DNA from: Taxawa tesnikishii (nom. ined.)
Taxonomy: Eukaryota; Ascomycota; Dothideomycetes; Dothideales
Length of the DNA stretch: 64,000 nt
Reading direction: 5' to 3'
Assembly (NCBI GenBank): GCA_030247885.1
Contig: JAPDRO010000022.1
Coordinates: forward strand, 496,001 to 560,000
A program made the position numbers and the translations under genes. The notes beneath the pieces were generated by a model that was not told where the DNA came from, did no database searches, and saw only the letters and a program-made list of their open reading frames with translations. Shown one piece after another: positions 46,294-60,239 of the stretch. Numbering within the stretch: the first letter of the stretch is position 1; each line of letters starts with the position of its first letter.

Positions 46294-46667
46294 AGCGTTC
46301 TCTCTCTCATCTTGCTCATCTGTGTGCGCTCCATCGCAGCGAGTCAACAGAGGCGAGACCTTCATGTTCGAATCGACACATTTGAACTTCAGCATTACTA
46401 CTCTTATCACGTGTACGACGACGATAACGCGGATGTCGTGCGTGTTACCCAGCCTGCTCGTTGCTTTAGTTCTATCGCTACCAGACCGGGAACGACTTGA
46501 CCGATAGGGGACGGTTGGCCCATTGGGTCCAAACGCTTCGCGCAGCTTTGTGGATTATCGACGATCAAGTACGCTTGATTGAAGCCTTAGCGTCGCACTT
46601 GTTCAAGGATAAGGAAGAAGAGCATGGAGACGAAGAAGAGGAAGGCAAGGAAGTGGGAGGTGAATGA
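46294..46667 (+). CDS. Orphan ORF beside the transposon, probably partial
   Basis: Two plus-strand frames read as one protein if a single base is missing near 46471. The first (to about 46470) includes LHVRIDTFELQHYYSYHVY, VYDDDNADVVRVTQPARCFS. The second (46473-46667) includes YRYQTGNDLTDRGRLAHW, VQTLRAALWIIDDQVRLIE and an acidic tail EEEEGKEVGGE ending in TGA. Composition is protein-like, with amphipathic helices and no stop, but I recognise no family. There is no obvious ATG. The sequence just left of it (TTTTAACAG) resembles a 3' splice site, so upstream exons may lie beyond the transposon. It could also be a fragment disrupted by the insertion. Confidence 0.4.
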
Positions 46668-47005
46668 GTTGAAGGAGATGAAGGGAAATTCTGGATAAGG
46701 AGCAAAACCAAACCGTTGAGCAACGAGGATTCCCACACGATCACTCACTGTAGTACCAACTCGTCGGTCATCTGCTTAAATGTGGGTTTCAACTGCCTAC
46801 CGCTGAACGTGATAAACTCCCCGAAATCCCGGATACGGATTGCTACGAAATGCGATCTTTTACAGGTACAATATGGTTCAATGCAGTATAGAGTTCGTCA
46901 CTATACTAGCTCATCATAAATTATTATACACAGCCGCTGTTGTGCTTCATGCTTCCAACAATAATTCTGTTTTGCTAGCTATCATCATTCCACCGAACAC
47001 CGAAC
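46668..47005. other. Short intergenic region
   Basis: 3' flanks of the orphan ORF (+) and the glycine-rich gene (-). Nothing else is seen. Confidence 0.4.
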
Positions 47006-48525
47006 CTAGTAGTTGTTGGAACGGCCAGAGGTGTCATGGATGCTGTCAGGCACAGCCCTCTCCACGCTCTCTGGAAGAGCTTCTTGCACGGACTGGGGCA
47101 CGTAGCTGTGACCAGTAGCGTGCGACTGACCACCCAATGTACCACCCTGGTTGTTACCGGTCAGGCCCGAACCCGTCGAGCTGCCGTATCCTCCAGTGCT
47201 GGAAGTATTGCCTGTCAAGCCAGAGCCGGTCGAGCTGCTGTACTCGCCGGTTGTGGATGAGCCGTAACCTCCAGCAGAGGAACCGTAACCTCCGGTGGAA
47301 GAAGTGTTACCGGTCAGACCAGAGGTGCCAGTGGTGCCGATGTTAGAATCGGAGGCTGGATCCAGCATCTCTCCGATACGGGTGGTGTGTGGCCCGTGGG
47401 CACCAATACCGGAGCCTGTAAGATGCCAAGTCAGCAATGGTTTAGTGTTGATGAACGATAGTTACTTACCCGACGATCCTGTGGTAGTGGAGGATGATCC
47501 AAGTCCGACCGCGTTCTTGATGGAGTCCATAAAACCAATAGGCTTGGATTCATCGTGGTGGTGGTGCAGATCCTGAGGGGTGGAGTAGTCCCCGCTAGTG
47601 GAGGATCCAAGGCCTGAGGATCCGAGTCCACCAGTTAGACCGCCAGTAGAGCCACCGAGACGTGTTGTCTCACCGGATGTCTGATCGTAGCGGCCTGAGG
47701 TGTCGCGGGAAGTGTCGTAGCCAGAGCCAAGGCCAGAGCCGTAGCCAGAGCCGGAGCCAAGGCCAGAGCCAGCACCGGAACCACCGTAGGAAGAGGTGTC
47801 ACGAGAGGTGTCGTAGTCCGAGCCGCCGTAGCCACCAGTGGTATTGCGACCTTGCGAGGAGGTGTCGTGGATTCTATCTGGAAGAGCCTCCTCAAGCCCT
47901 CTTGGAGCAGCGTCCTGAATGGCACCTGGGACCATGCTGTGACCGGTGGCGTGCGACCTGCCTCCGAGGACACCACCTTCACGGTCGTTGTCGCGGTCGT
48001 AGCCCTGCGCAGTCTCGTATCCTGGGCCACGGTCCTCATTTGCACTGCCGGCCAGCGCAGTGCCCATGCCGCCGGTACCAGGCCTTCCAGCAACGCCCTC
48101 CGAGCGTCCACTGCTCTCGCGAGCGTCGATGTCGCCGAGTTGTCTGTCGGTGTCATAACCCTCGGTACGACGGTCGTTGGTGGATGATGAGTAGTTGGCG
48201 GTGCCGGTGCCTAGGTGGGAGGTGCCGTGGCCGCCAATCTCTGAACGATCTTGACCACGTGGAGCATCTTGACCGTATGCAGAGGCGTCGTTTGCTGGAT
48301 CGTGGCTGGAGTGATCGGTGCCTGGATCGGCTCTTCCACTGTTGTCCCGCTCGTCGAGCTGTTCGTTCTTCTTGCCGACGTTGTCGTGGTGAGCTACACC
48401 GGACATGCCGGGCTTCATCTCCTGGCCGCCGCCATGTGGAACGTTGCCAACTGGGTGTTCCATACGACGGGGTCCTCCGGGCCAAGGTCACCTGGGAGGT
48501 GCTCTGGGACAGGCTGGTGAGACAT
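47006..48525 (-). CDS. Glycine/serine-rich hydrophilic repeat protein
   Basis: Two exons (47470-48525, 47006-47415; 54-bp intron) give about 488 aa. The start MSHQPVPEHLPGDLGPEDP joins RRMEHPVGNVPHGGG after one missing base in the run 48469-48472. The protein is hydrophilic, rich in Gly, Ser, Thr, Asp and Tyr, with no signal peptide or membrane helix. Repeats of GGYGSS, GSGLTGN and YDTSRDTS fill it. A longer module occurs twice, SHATGHSMVPGAIQDAAP...PDRIHDTS near the middle and SHATGHSYVPQSVQEALP...PDSIHDTS at the C-terminus. Low complexity and hydrophilicity resemble stress-protective or hydrophilin-like fungal proteins; function is unknown. Codon choice stays like that of its neighbours. 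Confidence 0.78.
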
Positions 48526-49709
48526 GACGAGTAATGTGTTTGCGTGTGGGAAAGTTGGTGATGCAAAGGTTGTGGGTGATTAGCAGATGATTTACACAGG
48601 TGGTGAAGTGATGTGTGAGATGGAATAAGGAATTGAAGATGTATCGAAGGAAGGGCGGAAGCTATCGAGGTCAAATAAGAAAGGAATGCATTGAGTTCCT
48701 CAATGATGTGATGTGCTGGTGATGCACGCAATGAGGGGCAGCTCGCCTACGTCAGCGGGGTAGGCGGTAAAACTACTGGTAGTCTAGTAACAATACGTCA
48801 AGTTAAGCTTCGGGGACCGGAAGTGGCAATCGTTCCTGCCAACGATCGCCTGCCCACTGCCCACTGCCCCCAACCGCTTCTTACGGCTGACAACAGCCAC
48901 ATGGTGTCGACGGGGTTCCACTTTACCACCGGCATCATCGCTCACTCCGTCCTTGGAAGAGCTCGTCTTCGTTCCAAGTTTTGCTTTTCCACACAATCTT
49001 GCCTGCTTCTAGACCCCGTCGGAATCCCCCTCGTGGCCTCTTACTCTTACCGTTGCGCCGAGAACTGCCCGCTGGCACGTACTTTATGCTTCCTGGCACA
49101 GTGCTAGCGTCATGTGCCCGAAAGCTGAAAGGTGCAAGCTGCAAACTGGAAGTTGAAGGCTGAAAGCTGAAGGCTGCCGCGACGCGAGACGCTCGCGCAC
49201 TCGCACACTCGCACAGTCGTCGCTGATTGCCGCATTGCACATCGGGGAACCGCACCTTTCCGTTCAGAGAACATCGAGTGGAAAGACCAAAGACGTTCGA
49301 GCCCGATTCAAGCCCGACTCAGGCCCGATTCAAGCCTGATTCAAGCCCCCTCGAAGCTCTCGCCAAGACTGTCAGAACAGCCAGTATCCGTAGGGCTGGA
49401 GGCGCCTTGGTCTGCTCCTCTACCTCTACTCGTGTTGCCTTTCTCGTGGGATCGTCGTTCCCATCCATCAGCTCCGTCCTCGTTCATGCACTGGCCATCG
49501 ACTCACCGTGTCCAACGCGTGGTTATACAGACTTGCTTGTGGCGTGCCCACCGCCAGCCATCGGGGCTTGGCTGCGACTCAGGCGAGGGGGTTGGGCGCC
49601 TAATCTGGCCTGAAGGATTCCTTCGCGTCTCAGAGATGGCAATCTCTCCGGTAGGCGCATCTCGTTTCCTCCTCTTTCTTACTTCTGTCGTCTGTGGCGT
49701 CTCTACAAC
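48526..49709. other. Intergenic region with short tandem repeats
   Basis: Divergent upstream regions of the glycine-rich gene (-) and the GPI-protein gene (+). Small frames without motifs are present. A GCTGAAAG-like repeated stretch lies around 49125-49175, and an 11-bp repeat at 49301. Confidence 0.4.
49301..49344 (+). repeat. 11-bp tandem repeat, four copies
   Basis: The unit GCCCGATTCAA is repeated four times with one or two changes per copy, 370 bp upstream of the GPI-protein gene. Confidence 0.9.
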
Positions 49710-52215
49710 ATGCGTCTCTCAACCGAGACGAGGCTCCTTTATCTGTGTACCAGTATCAACACGGCACTGTCTCTTGCTGGTAAGTTCGCTATCCCGTTCC
49801 CACCGTGCTAGACCTGTCTCGAGCAGCTTCGAGCCTCTGTATTCGCGACGTCCTGTCCAGAGCCTGGCACGCTGTCAGAGCAGCCCGCAATCTAGGATCG
49901 GGACGGTTCCGCATGTGTACTGGATGGTAAACTCGCTTCTACCGTTCTTCGGACGCTTCAAGCGGGATCAATTGTCTTCTGTAGGCGTCTAGACTAATCG
50001 ATTAAAGCGTCAGTAAGCAGCAGTACGGCAGTTGCAGATTACATCCTGTCTGGCATAGGCGCAGTTCCCGACAACGGCACAACAACTGGGCCTCTTACTG
50101 CATCTTCGACCAATACGAAAATCTTTGGCATATCAACGAATGCTTACAACTCGAGCCTTGTCACACTTGCTGAACCTCCCGACACCTGCTGGGCCTCTCG
50201 CGCATCATATCTTCGTTCTTATTACTCTGCGTACAACTCCGATGGCGCTGTCATCCTTCCTGGACATATTGTCACAACCACCGATATTGGTGTAAGCATT
50301 ACTGCTCCGCAGTCAGACACAGGATTTACCACGACGTTATGCGACGGCGTGCCTCGCGTGCTAGGTCCCTCCAGTCAGGTTGGATTAACTTCAACAACAT
50401 ACTCAACCGTCACGTCATACAACCTGTCGTATAGTACCAGCATTCCAGGAACCTATACAGCGCCTTTCCCCAGTTGCTCAATTTCTCCGGATCAGTGCGC
50501 CTCCCTGTCCCAAATCTCCCTTAGTGCTTCAGCAGCGGGGACATCTTACCCGTACCTAAACTGTTCCATGGCCGATGCGACGCATTGCCCGACAAACGAT
50601 ACTTCCAACCCCTGTGTTATTGAGGTAGGCTTTCCTGCAAGACTATATTACTGGCCAGTAAGCACGACCTCACAAAGCTGTGTGAACGGAACACTTGGAG
50701 CTCAATACGGCACCACCCCTTTCCGTATTCTTACAGGCGCAACGGTGAAAGCGACCCCAGCCGGGAATGGATCGATCGTAGTATGGTCAAGTGGTAATTT
50801 GACAGTGAGTTCTTACCCTCGCTCGATTGTAGTGTCCTGCTACTGATAACAACACTCAGATCACTTCCCCATCCGTCGCCGTGTCTTTCTCAGCGATTAG
50901 TCGAGGTCGGTGGGATGGTCAACAATGTGGGCGTGTTATAAGCAATTACGCCGTCACCTTGCCCCCGAAGACCTCTCCAGCATTGTCTTCGTCGGCAACA
51001 ACGCTCGTGCATCACTGCCATTCAACTATGTCGACCTCAACCGCAAATGCATCTCGGGAGAGGGTTGCTACGCAGAGGTCTCCCTACCGGCGTACCTACG
51101 ACAACCGGGTTGTATTGGAATCCTAGGGTACAACACTGACTGCTTCACCATACGGGACAACTATTTCCCAGGGATCGGACTGCCGACGCAACTCACATCA
51201 ATCACGAGCCTGGCGCCAGAGTGGGGTAGCTCTTGCGTGGTAGAGCCAGTCTTCGGTGCATGGTAAACACCCAAACCCCTTGAAGACCTGAAGTTCCAGA
51301 TGCTGATGACTCTTTTCAGGGATCCCCGGTCGCCCTAACGCCTGAAGATTCCCTCGACGTGCCAACCATAAACACTCACGCATCACCAACGTCGACGTTC
51401 CAGACGGCTTCGACCAGCGCGTCACCAGCATCCTCCTTGCAGACCCCTGCTACGCGGACGGCGGCTCCCACGGCGCTGTCTGACAATCTGTCGACGCCTC
51501 GGAAAAGCCAGACAAGCTCCGCTTCAAGTGGTCCTACCGTGCAACCTCCTGTTGCCCAGTCTGAGGAAGGATCCACGCTCAGCGCTCCTACGGTTTCGGA
51601 TGCAGCAGAGACAGAGTCGACACCTGGAGTCTCTGCTACCCAGACTTCCGCAGACGTTGCTGCGGTTCTCGTATCTTTACTTCAGGGTTCTGGCAGCGCC
51701 GAGGGAAACCCAAGCCCAGATTCTTCAAGCCCATCTGCTAACAGCGATGCTGCGATTGTAGCGGCAGGCGTCGGTTCCAGCACTGCCGCGAGCCAAGCTC
51801 CAGCAAGCCAGCCTTCAGCCCAGGGACCAGCAGGAAAGATCACCGGAACTTTGTCTGGGAGTGCGGACGAAACCACAGTAGTCTTGGACTCAACTGTGAG
51901 AAGCGACGCTACCTCAGCCGCACCCATCGCATCTCCTACTGGATCCGACGAGGGAGGCGATTCAAGACCATCAGTCTCGCAGCAGCCGTCACAATCAGCT
52001 GTCGTTACTTCAGGGCCAGTTGGAGGCTCGACTGGGTTACATTCTGGCAGCGGCATATCTGGCTCGGCAGGGGCAACTAGCGGGGAAGTGTTACAGGAGA
52101 CAGCAGTAGCCCGACGGTATCGCCGGCAACTACCAATGGAGCCGCTGCTGCTGGCTACGGACGACATGCTTTGGCGCTGGTGGTTGGTATGTCTGTGGCG
52201 CTGTTATGTATGTAG
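49710..52215 (+). CDS. GPI-anchored secreted protein with Ser/Thr stalk
   Basis: Four exons (49710-49779, 50008-50804, 50860-51262, 51320-52215) give about 722 aa. The first exon encodes a signal peptide (RLLYLCTSINTALSLA). The ectodomain has many N-glycosylation sequons and paired cysteines (ADYILSGIGAVPDNGTTT, CSISPDQCASLSQISLSA, HCPTNDTSNPC). The next part (SLPFNYVDLNRKCISGEGCY) resembles a fungal surface-protein family of unknown function. A Ser/Thr/Pro-rich stalk of about 250 aa follows, then a C-terminal GPI signal: small residues TTNGAAAAG, a short spacer and the hydrophobic ALALVVGMSVALLCM. One base is missing at 50962-50966, 51324-51327 and 52082-52085. The last correction is what reveals the GPI signal. 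It is probably a cell-wall protein. Confidence 0.82.
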
Positions 52216-52557
52216 GATATGATGTTGTGAAATTTACGAAAACTTGTTCGAAAATCAGTCTTTTGCAACAAATGCTACAAACAATACGTTCGCCTCGATT
52301 GTCACAGATGTGGAGTGGTAGAAGGTCTTCTGGAAGACCATCTGGATATCGGCAGACAGATTTTCCGCCGCCGTGATGTTGGCGCTAGCGCTTTGACCCT
52401 GGATTTCAGAAGATAATTTTTGGGCAGCACCTGGAGTTCCCGCGAGAGCCGCGAGAGAGACTGCATACTTATTTTCTCATCCTCGTTTTCCTTTGCTTTC
52501 CCTTCCTTTCCTCTTCACCTTTCTTTTATGTTCTTGTGATACCCCAAAGAAGAGGAA
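52216..52557. promoter_or_regulatory. Intergenic region upstream of Kap123
   Basis: Contains the 3' end of the GPI gene and the promoter of the karyopherin. A pyrimidine-rich tract (52475-52530) lies just before the ATG at 52558. Confidence 0.45.
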
Positions 52558-55500
52558 ATGTCTGGAATGGATGAGCAGCAGTTTGTGCAGCTCCTTGAGA
52601 GCTTGCTGCAGCGTAAGTCGGTCTTCTTTACACGCATCTGCGAAAACAAAACTTCCGGGCGGCGCTGTATATCAGGCGGCAACATGCCAGTATGGATCGT
52701 GTAGCTAATCTTGCGAGTAGCGGACACCAACACCGTCAAGGCAGCGACCTCAACCCTCAATAAACAATATTACACCTCCCCGCCTCCCTCACCGCCCTCA
52801 TCCACATCCTCGTTTCCCACCCTTCCCCGCAACTTCGCCAGCTCGCAGCAGTAGAATCAAGAAAGCTTGCACCTAAGCATTGGGCGAAGGTCCCGGGAGG
52901 CCAGAAGCCTCAGATCAGAGAGCAGCTGCTCCAGTCCACGCTCAACGAAGACCAACAGCTTGCGCGCCACTCCAAGGCTCGTGTAGTTGCGGCTCTCGCC
53001 AGGGTTGACCTTGAGGATGGACAGTGGGCAGAGCTGCCGGGCTTCCTGCAACAGGCTGCCACCAGCCAGAACACCAGACACCGCGAGATTGGTGTCTACA
53101 TTATCTACACACTGCTCGAGACCATGCCAGACATGTTCCAGGAAAATATGTCTACCATGCTCCAGCTCTTCAGCAAGACGATTCAGGATCCAGAGAGCGT
53201 CGAGGTCAGGGTGAACACGATGCTTGCTCTTGCCGAGCTGGCTTTGGTGCTGGACACGGATGAGGACCCCAAGTCTTTGAAGGCATTCCAGGACACGATC
53301 CCACACATGGTTCAGATCCTTCAGCAGAGCGTACAAGCGGAAGACGAAGAGCATGCGAACCAAGCGTTTGAGGTCATCAACAAGCTTCTGAGCTACGAGT
53401 CGGCTTTCCTGAACACACATTTCGGCGACCTTATCCAGTTCATGCTCGACATGGCTTGCAATACTAACGTGGACGATGATGCCCGTACGCAGGCTCTTTC
53501 CTTCCTGATGCAAGCCGTCAGATACCGCAAGCTCAAGGTTCAGTCTCTCAAGGTCGGTGAGCAGCTCACCACCAAGGCCCTGCAGATCGTTACCGAGCTT
53601 GGTGACCTCTCCGCTGATGACGACGACATCACCCCAGCCAGGTCTGCTCTCGGGCTCCTTGACATTCTCTCGGAGAGCCTGCCGCCAAGTCAGTGTGCCG
53701 TGCCCCTGTTGAAGGCCATCGGCCCATACTGCCAGAATTCTAACCCTGATTACCGCCGTGCCGGTATTCTGGCTCTCGGTATGTGCGTGGAGGGCGCTCC
53801 AGACTTCATCTGCACCCAACTCAACGAGATCCTTCCGCTCGTCCTGCACCTGCTCGAAGACACTGAGGTCAGAGTGCGAGCTGCCGCCCTTAATGGTGTC
53901 GCTCGCCTTGCCGACGATCTCGCAGAGGACATGGGCAAGGAGCACGCCAGACTCATCCCCGCTCTCGTCAAGAACTTCGATCTTGCCATGAGCAACCTGC
54001 AGGGTTCTGCTGGAGAGGAGAACCTTGGGATTGTCAAGGGAAGCTGCATGGCTATCGATTCTTTGATTGAGGGTCTCGACAAGGAGGATGCGGCCAAGTA
54101 CGTCCAGGAGCTTGTGCCTAGGTTCAGCCCGCTCTTCCAGCACCCAGACAACAAGACCCAGATTGCGGCTGTCGGCGCCGTCGGCTCCGTCGCGTCTGCT
54201 GCCGAGGATGCTTTCAAGCCTTACTTCGAGGCTACCATGCAGACACTTGGTCAGTACGTCTCTATCAAGGACAGCGAGGATGACCTTGAGCTTCGAGGCG
54301 TCGTCTGCGACTCCTTGGGCAAGATCGCCAGTGCCGTGGGCGGTGAGGCCTTCCAGCCTTATGTTGCTCCCCTCATGCAAGCTTCTGAAGAGGCACTTCA
54401 CCTCGACCACCCAAGACTGCGCGAGACCAGCTACATTCTATGGAGCACCATGGCCAGGATCTACGAAGGAAACTTCGAGCCATACCTTCAGGGGGTCGTC
54501 AAGGGCCTTGTGGAATGCTTACAGCAGGACGAAGACAATGACGTAACTTTGGGGGAGGAGGCGAAGGATCTGCTCGGCCAGGAGGTCATCATTGCCGGCA
54601 AGAAGATCAAGGTCGCTGACATTAGCAACGATGACGACGACGAGGCTGTTGACATGGAGGGCGATGATGAGGACGACTGGGACGACCTCGGTGCTGTCAC
54701 TGCCATTGCCATGGAGAAGGAGATTGCCGTTGAGGTTGTTGGTGACGTCCTGACGAACACTCGGGACAAGTTCCTACCCTACATGCAGCAGTCAATCGAG
54801 ATTGTCCTGCCTCTGGTCGAGCACACCTTTGAGGGCGTGCGCAAGTCCGCTATCGGAACCCTCTGGCGCGCATACGCTTGCCTTTGGGGATTGGCTGAGG
54901 GCAGCGGCATGGCCAGGTGGAAGCCAGGTCTCCCATTACAGGTCCAGCCTACGGAGGATCTCACCAAGCTTGGTAATCTTGTCATGGCGGGTACTCTCAA
55001 TATCTGGGACGGCGAAGTTGATCGGTAAGCTCCTTTTTCATCTTTCTCTTACTTGATTTTACAGGATGACACTACTTCGTTATACCCAGCTCACTCCGAC
55101 GCACAAAGTGCGGTTGAAGCGAAAGCGAAACGCCTCTGAATTTTCTATACCAATTTCTCTCGCAAAACGCATAAAAGAGCTTCATAGAGATGACAAGTGC
55201 TGACCATTGTGTGTCAGGGGTACTGTCACCGACATCAACCGCAACCTTGCCGCCACCCTCAAGCTGTGCGGTCCTGCCATCCTTGTACCCCAAGGCGACT
55301 TGAAGGTCTCGCCCGTTGAGCAGATCACTCAAATCGTGCTTCAGATCCTGCAAAAGAAGCACATCTGCCAACAGGACCTAGACGGCGAAGACGCCGACGA
55401 AGCCGAGGTTGAGTCTTCCGAGTATGACTGGCTGGTTATCGAGACCGCGCTCGAGGTAATCACTTGCCTTGCCGCCGCACTTGGCGAGTCCTTTGGCCAG

Positions 55501-56183
55501 CTGTGGCAGATCTTCGAGAAGTCCGTCATCAAGTTCACCAGCGGTCAAGAGCGCTACGAGCGCAGTGCTGCTGTTGGTACTCTTGCTGAGATCATTGGCA
55601 ACATGGGCGCTGCTGTCACTCCATACACTCCAGGTCTGCTCAGGATCTTCCTCAAGCGTCTCGGCGATGAAGACCCAGAGGTCCGTAGCAACGCCGCATA
55701 TGGTACCGGCCTGCTCTGCCAGGAGAGCAACGATGAGAAGGAGGTTCTTGCCAACTACAACATCATCCTAGGCAAGCTAGAACCTCTGCTTCACCAACAA
55801 CAGGAGGCCCGTCTGCTGGACAACTCAGCCGGCTGCGTTGCCCGCATGATCAAGCGTCACCCTACCCGTGTTCCGGTTGAGGAGGTTCTGCCGGCACTCG
55901 TGCAGCTGCTGCCACTTAGAGAGGACTACGAGGAGAACGAAGCTGTATTCGAGATGGTTGTTGCTTTGTGTAAGTCTTCTTTTTCCCCTTTCATTCCCAG
56001 TTCCTGCATATAGATCGCTGACACATATCACCCAGACCAACAAAACAACCCAACCATGCAATCCCTGACTCCCCAGATGCTTCCCATCCTGCAAAGGTCC
56101 TCAGCCCGCCGCAGGAGCAGCTGAGCGACGAGACGAGACAGAAGGTCACCGAGCTGGCTCAGTACCTGCAACAGCACCAGTAG
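52558..56183 (+). CDS. KAP123: Karyopherin beta Kap123 / importin-4
   Basis: Four exons (52558-52612, 52721-55024, 55218-55969, 56036-56183) give 1086 aa, the usual size. The N-terminus (MSGMDEQQFVQLLESLLQPD) leads into the importin-beta N-terminal segment (LRQLAAVESRKLAPKHW). A chain of HEAT repeats fills the rest, for example YIIYTLLETMPDMF, ARSALGLLDILSESLP and LILP-type inner helices. An acidic loop around residue 690 (DDDDEAVDMEGDDEDDWDD) is the Ran-GTP-sensitive cargo-release loop common in this family. Kap123 imports ribosomal proteins and histones H3/H4 into the nucleus. One base is missing near 52783-52788 and in the A-run 56093-56095. The 517-codon open frame on the other strand (52857-54410) is a shadow. 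Confidence 0.95.
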
Positions 56184-56748
56184 GTGCTGCGTTCGTGTGC
56201 GACGCCTGAACGCTTTGGACGAAAGTAACGGCTGTGTATGCGAAGGGATATAGAGGATGCTAACCGGAACAAGTGGGGGCGAAAGTGAAAGATTGACGAC
56301 GGAAGATGTTGGTTACGGATACCCGAGCAGAGGCTCAACTGCATGAGGATCGGCACTCATTTTGCTTCGGAATTAGCTTCGCATAGATGATGAAGATCAT
56401 AGATTTGCTTTGCACGACTTTCTGCCTTTCTCGTTTGTTCTGTGTATCGCTTGTCACTGTAGAGTGCCCGCAATCAAAGGGAATTGAATACATCGAGTTC
56501 ATATTTTTCTTACTCCACATGGACGACGTAAGTCATGAACGGATTCAACAAAACTAACTGCAGAGGCCAGCTGAGTTACAATCTTTGCCAAATGTGCTCT
56601 GAAGCAAACATCCGGTGCGCAAGGCCAAGAACATCTCCATCCCAGTTCCACTGATCCTGAACAACATCTTCCAGGACCAGACCGTTGAGTTGCTGACGGC
56701 TGTCGGACCGTAGCCATTCCCCTTCCTCTCATCCAGCGTTGGTGGTGC
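56184..56748. other. Convergent intergenic region
   Basis: 3' flanks of Kap123 (+) and the xylanase (-). No supported ORF. Confidence 0.45.
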
Positions 56749-58943
<2,195 letters not shown>

Positions 58944-59955
58944 CTAGAGTATCTTCACCGCCCCTCCCGTCGCACCAATAACACTGCCACTGACCCATCT
59001 CGACTTTTCACTAACCAAGAATCCCACGATGTCTGCGATGTCTTCGCACTCCGCAATGCGCGGCCCGACACTGATTGTCGGCAAATCCTTGTCCAGGACA
59101 GCCTTTTGCACCGCTTCCGGCATTGACTTCCAAGCATCGCTGTTGGTCAGACCAACAGAGATCGCATTCACAGTAGTGCCCATCATGAACGGACGTCTTC
59201 CTAGGTTATCTGCCCAGCCACGGGTCAAGCACTCCAGTGCAGACTTTGTGGCACTGTAAACGTCGCTGAGAGTGTGTCAGTACTTCGCATACTCATGGGT
59301 CTCCAGGACAGTCTTACCCTCCTCCTCTCGGACGCCTTGCGGCATCGCTCGAGATATTCACAATCCTCGAGTTTGGCCGGAAGATTTCATTCCTCACAAA
59401 CGCTTCGATCAGCATCACCGGGGTCTGGATGTTTCCAAGTAACATCCTTTGAACGTGGTCCGCTTCAATTGAGCCAACGGACTGAAGTTCCATCACCGCG
59501 GCGTTGTTCACAAGAATGTCAAGCCTCCCGCCGAAGTGCTCGTTGATCGCCTCCACAATGGTAGTAGCACAGTCCTGGGAGAGTATATCCGCTACAATGC
59601 CCTGGACTTTGGGTTGGGGGAATTTTGTGTCCTCATAAACGCGCCGAACGGCCGCTGTTATGTCTTCGACATACGGCGCCGATTTTGGAGATGAATGTGT
59701 GATCAGGACTGAACCTCCACGAGTGGCAATTTCTAGAGCAATTGCGCGGCCGATGCCACGTGTCGCTCCGCTGATACACTCAGATTAGAAGAACAGTACG
59801 TGTGAATCGACCAGAAGAAGGTAAGAGGAACATCTGGATAGCAATGGCCGTCTGAGCGAACAAGGGATTACCTACGTGACCACGGCGTACTTGCCTACCA
59901 AGTCTTGTTGCTGGAGTTTGGTTGGTGCAGATTGTGACGGTGAAGGTTCTGACAT
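58944..59955 (-). CDS. Short-chain dehydrogenase/reductase (classical SDR)
   Basis: Three exons (59876-59955, 59318-59770, 58944-59265; introns of 105 and 52 bp) give 284 aa, intact. The nucleotide-binding TGxxxGxG motif is TGATRGIGRA, created by the first splice junction. NNAAV is the NNAG-type motif, and the catalytic Ser is in RIVNISSDAA. The YxxxK pair is YSATK, created by the second junction. The C-terminus (SRWVSGSVIGATGGAVKIL) is typical of 3-oxoacyl-reductase-like members. The enzyme would use NAD(H) or NADP(H); the residues after the Gly motif do not settle which. The substrate is unknown. No targeting signal is present. It lies next to the DUF6536 locus on the same strand. Confidence 0.9.
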
Positions 59956-60239
59956 AACGCTCTTTTGGGTGGTTGTAAGCCAGATAGCAGTACGGTTGAA
60001 TGCGCAAGCTTATTCAATGAAGGAGCTAGCGCAATTTAGAGAATGATCAGTAGAACGTACCGCCTTAGAAATTTGTCCTGTTGATGGCTCCAGCATTATA
60101 CAAGACATCTCCTCCCCGAAGGCTGGAGAAATGCCCCGTACCCCGCACTGGCTGACATTTGTGGAAGAGTGACACGGATAAAGCCTACCGAGTTTGGCGC
60201 AATTGAATAATTAGCAGACTTTCCGAAGGAAAAATGAGA

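Noticed and set aside
47462-48534. Long plus-strand frames rich in Arg, Cys and Ser
   Set aside because: They arise opposite the glycine-rich repeats of the minus-strand gene; their composition is an artefact of GGN/TCN codons.
49301-49344. Possible CRISPR-like array
   Set aside because: The units are 11 bp and directly adjacent, without spacers, in a eukaryotic genome; it is a plain tandem repeat.
52857-54410. 517-codon open frame on the minus strand
   Set aside because: It is fully antisense to the conserved HEAT-repeat exon of Kap123 and has no domain; codon bias of the real gene keeps it open.
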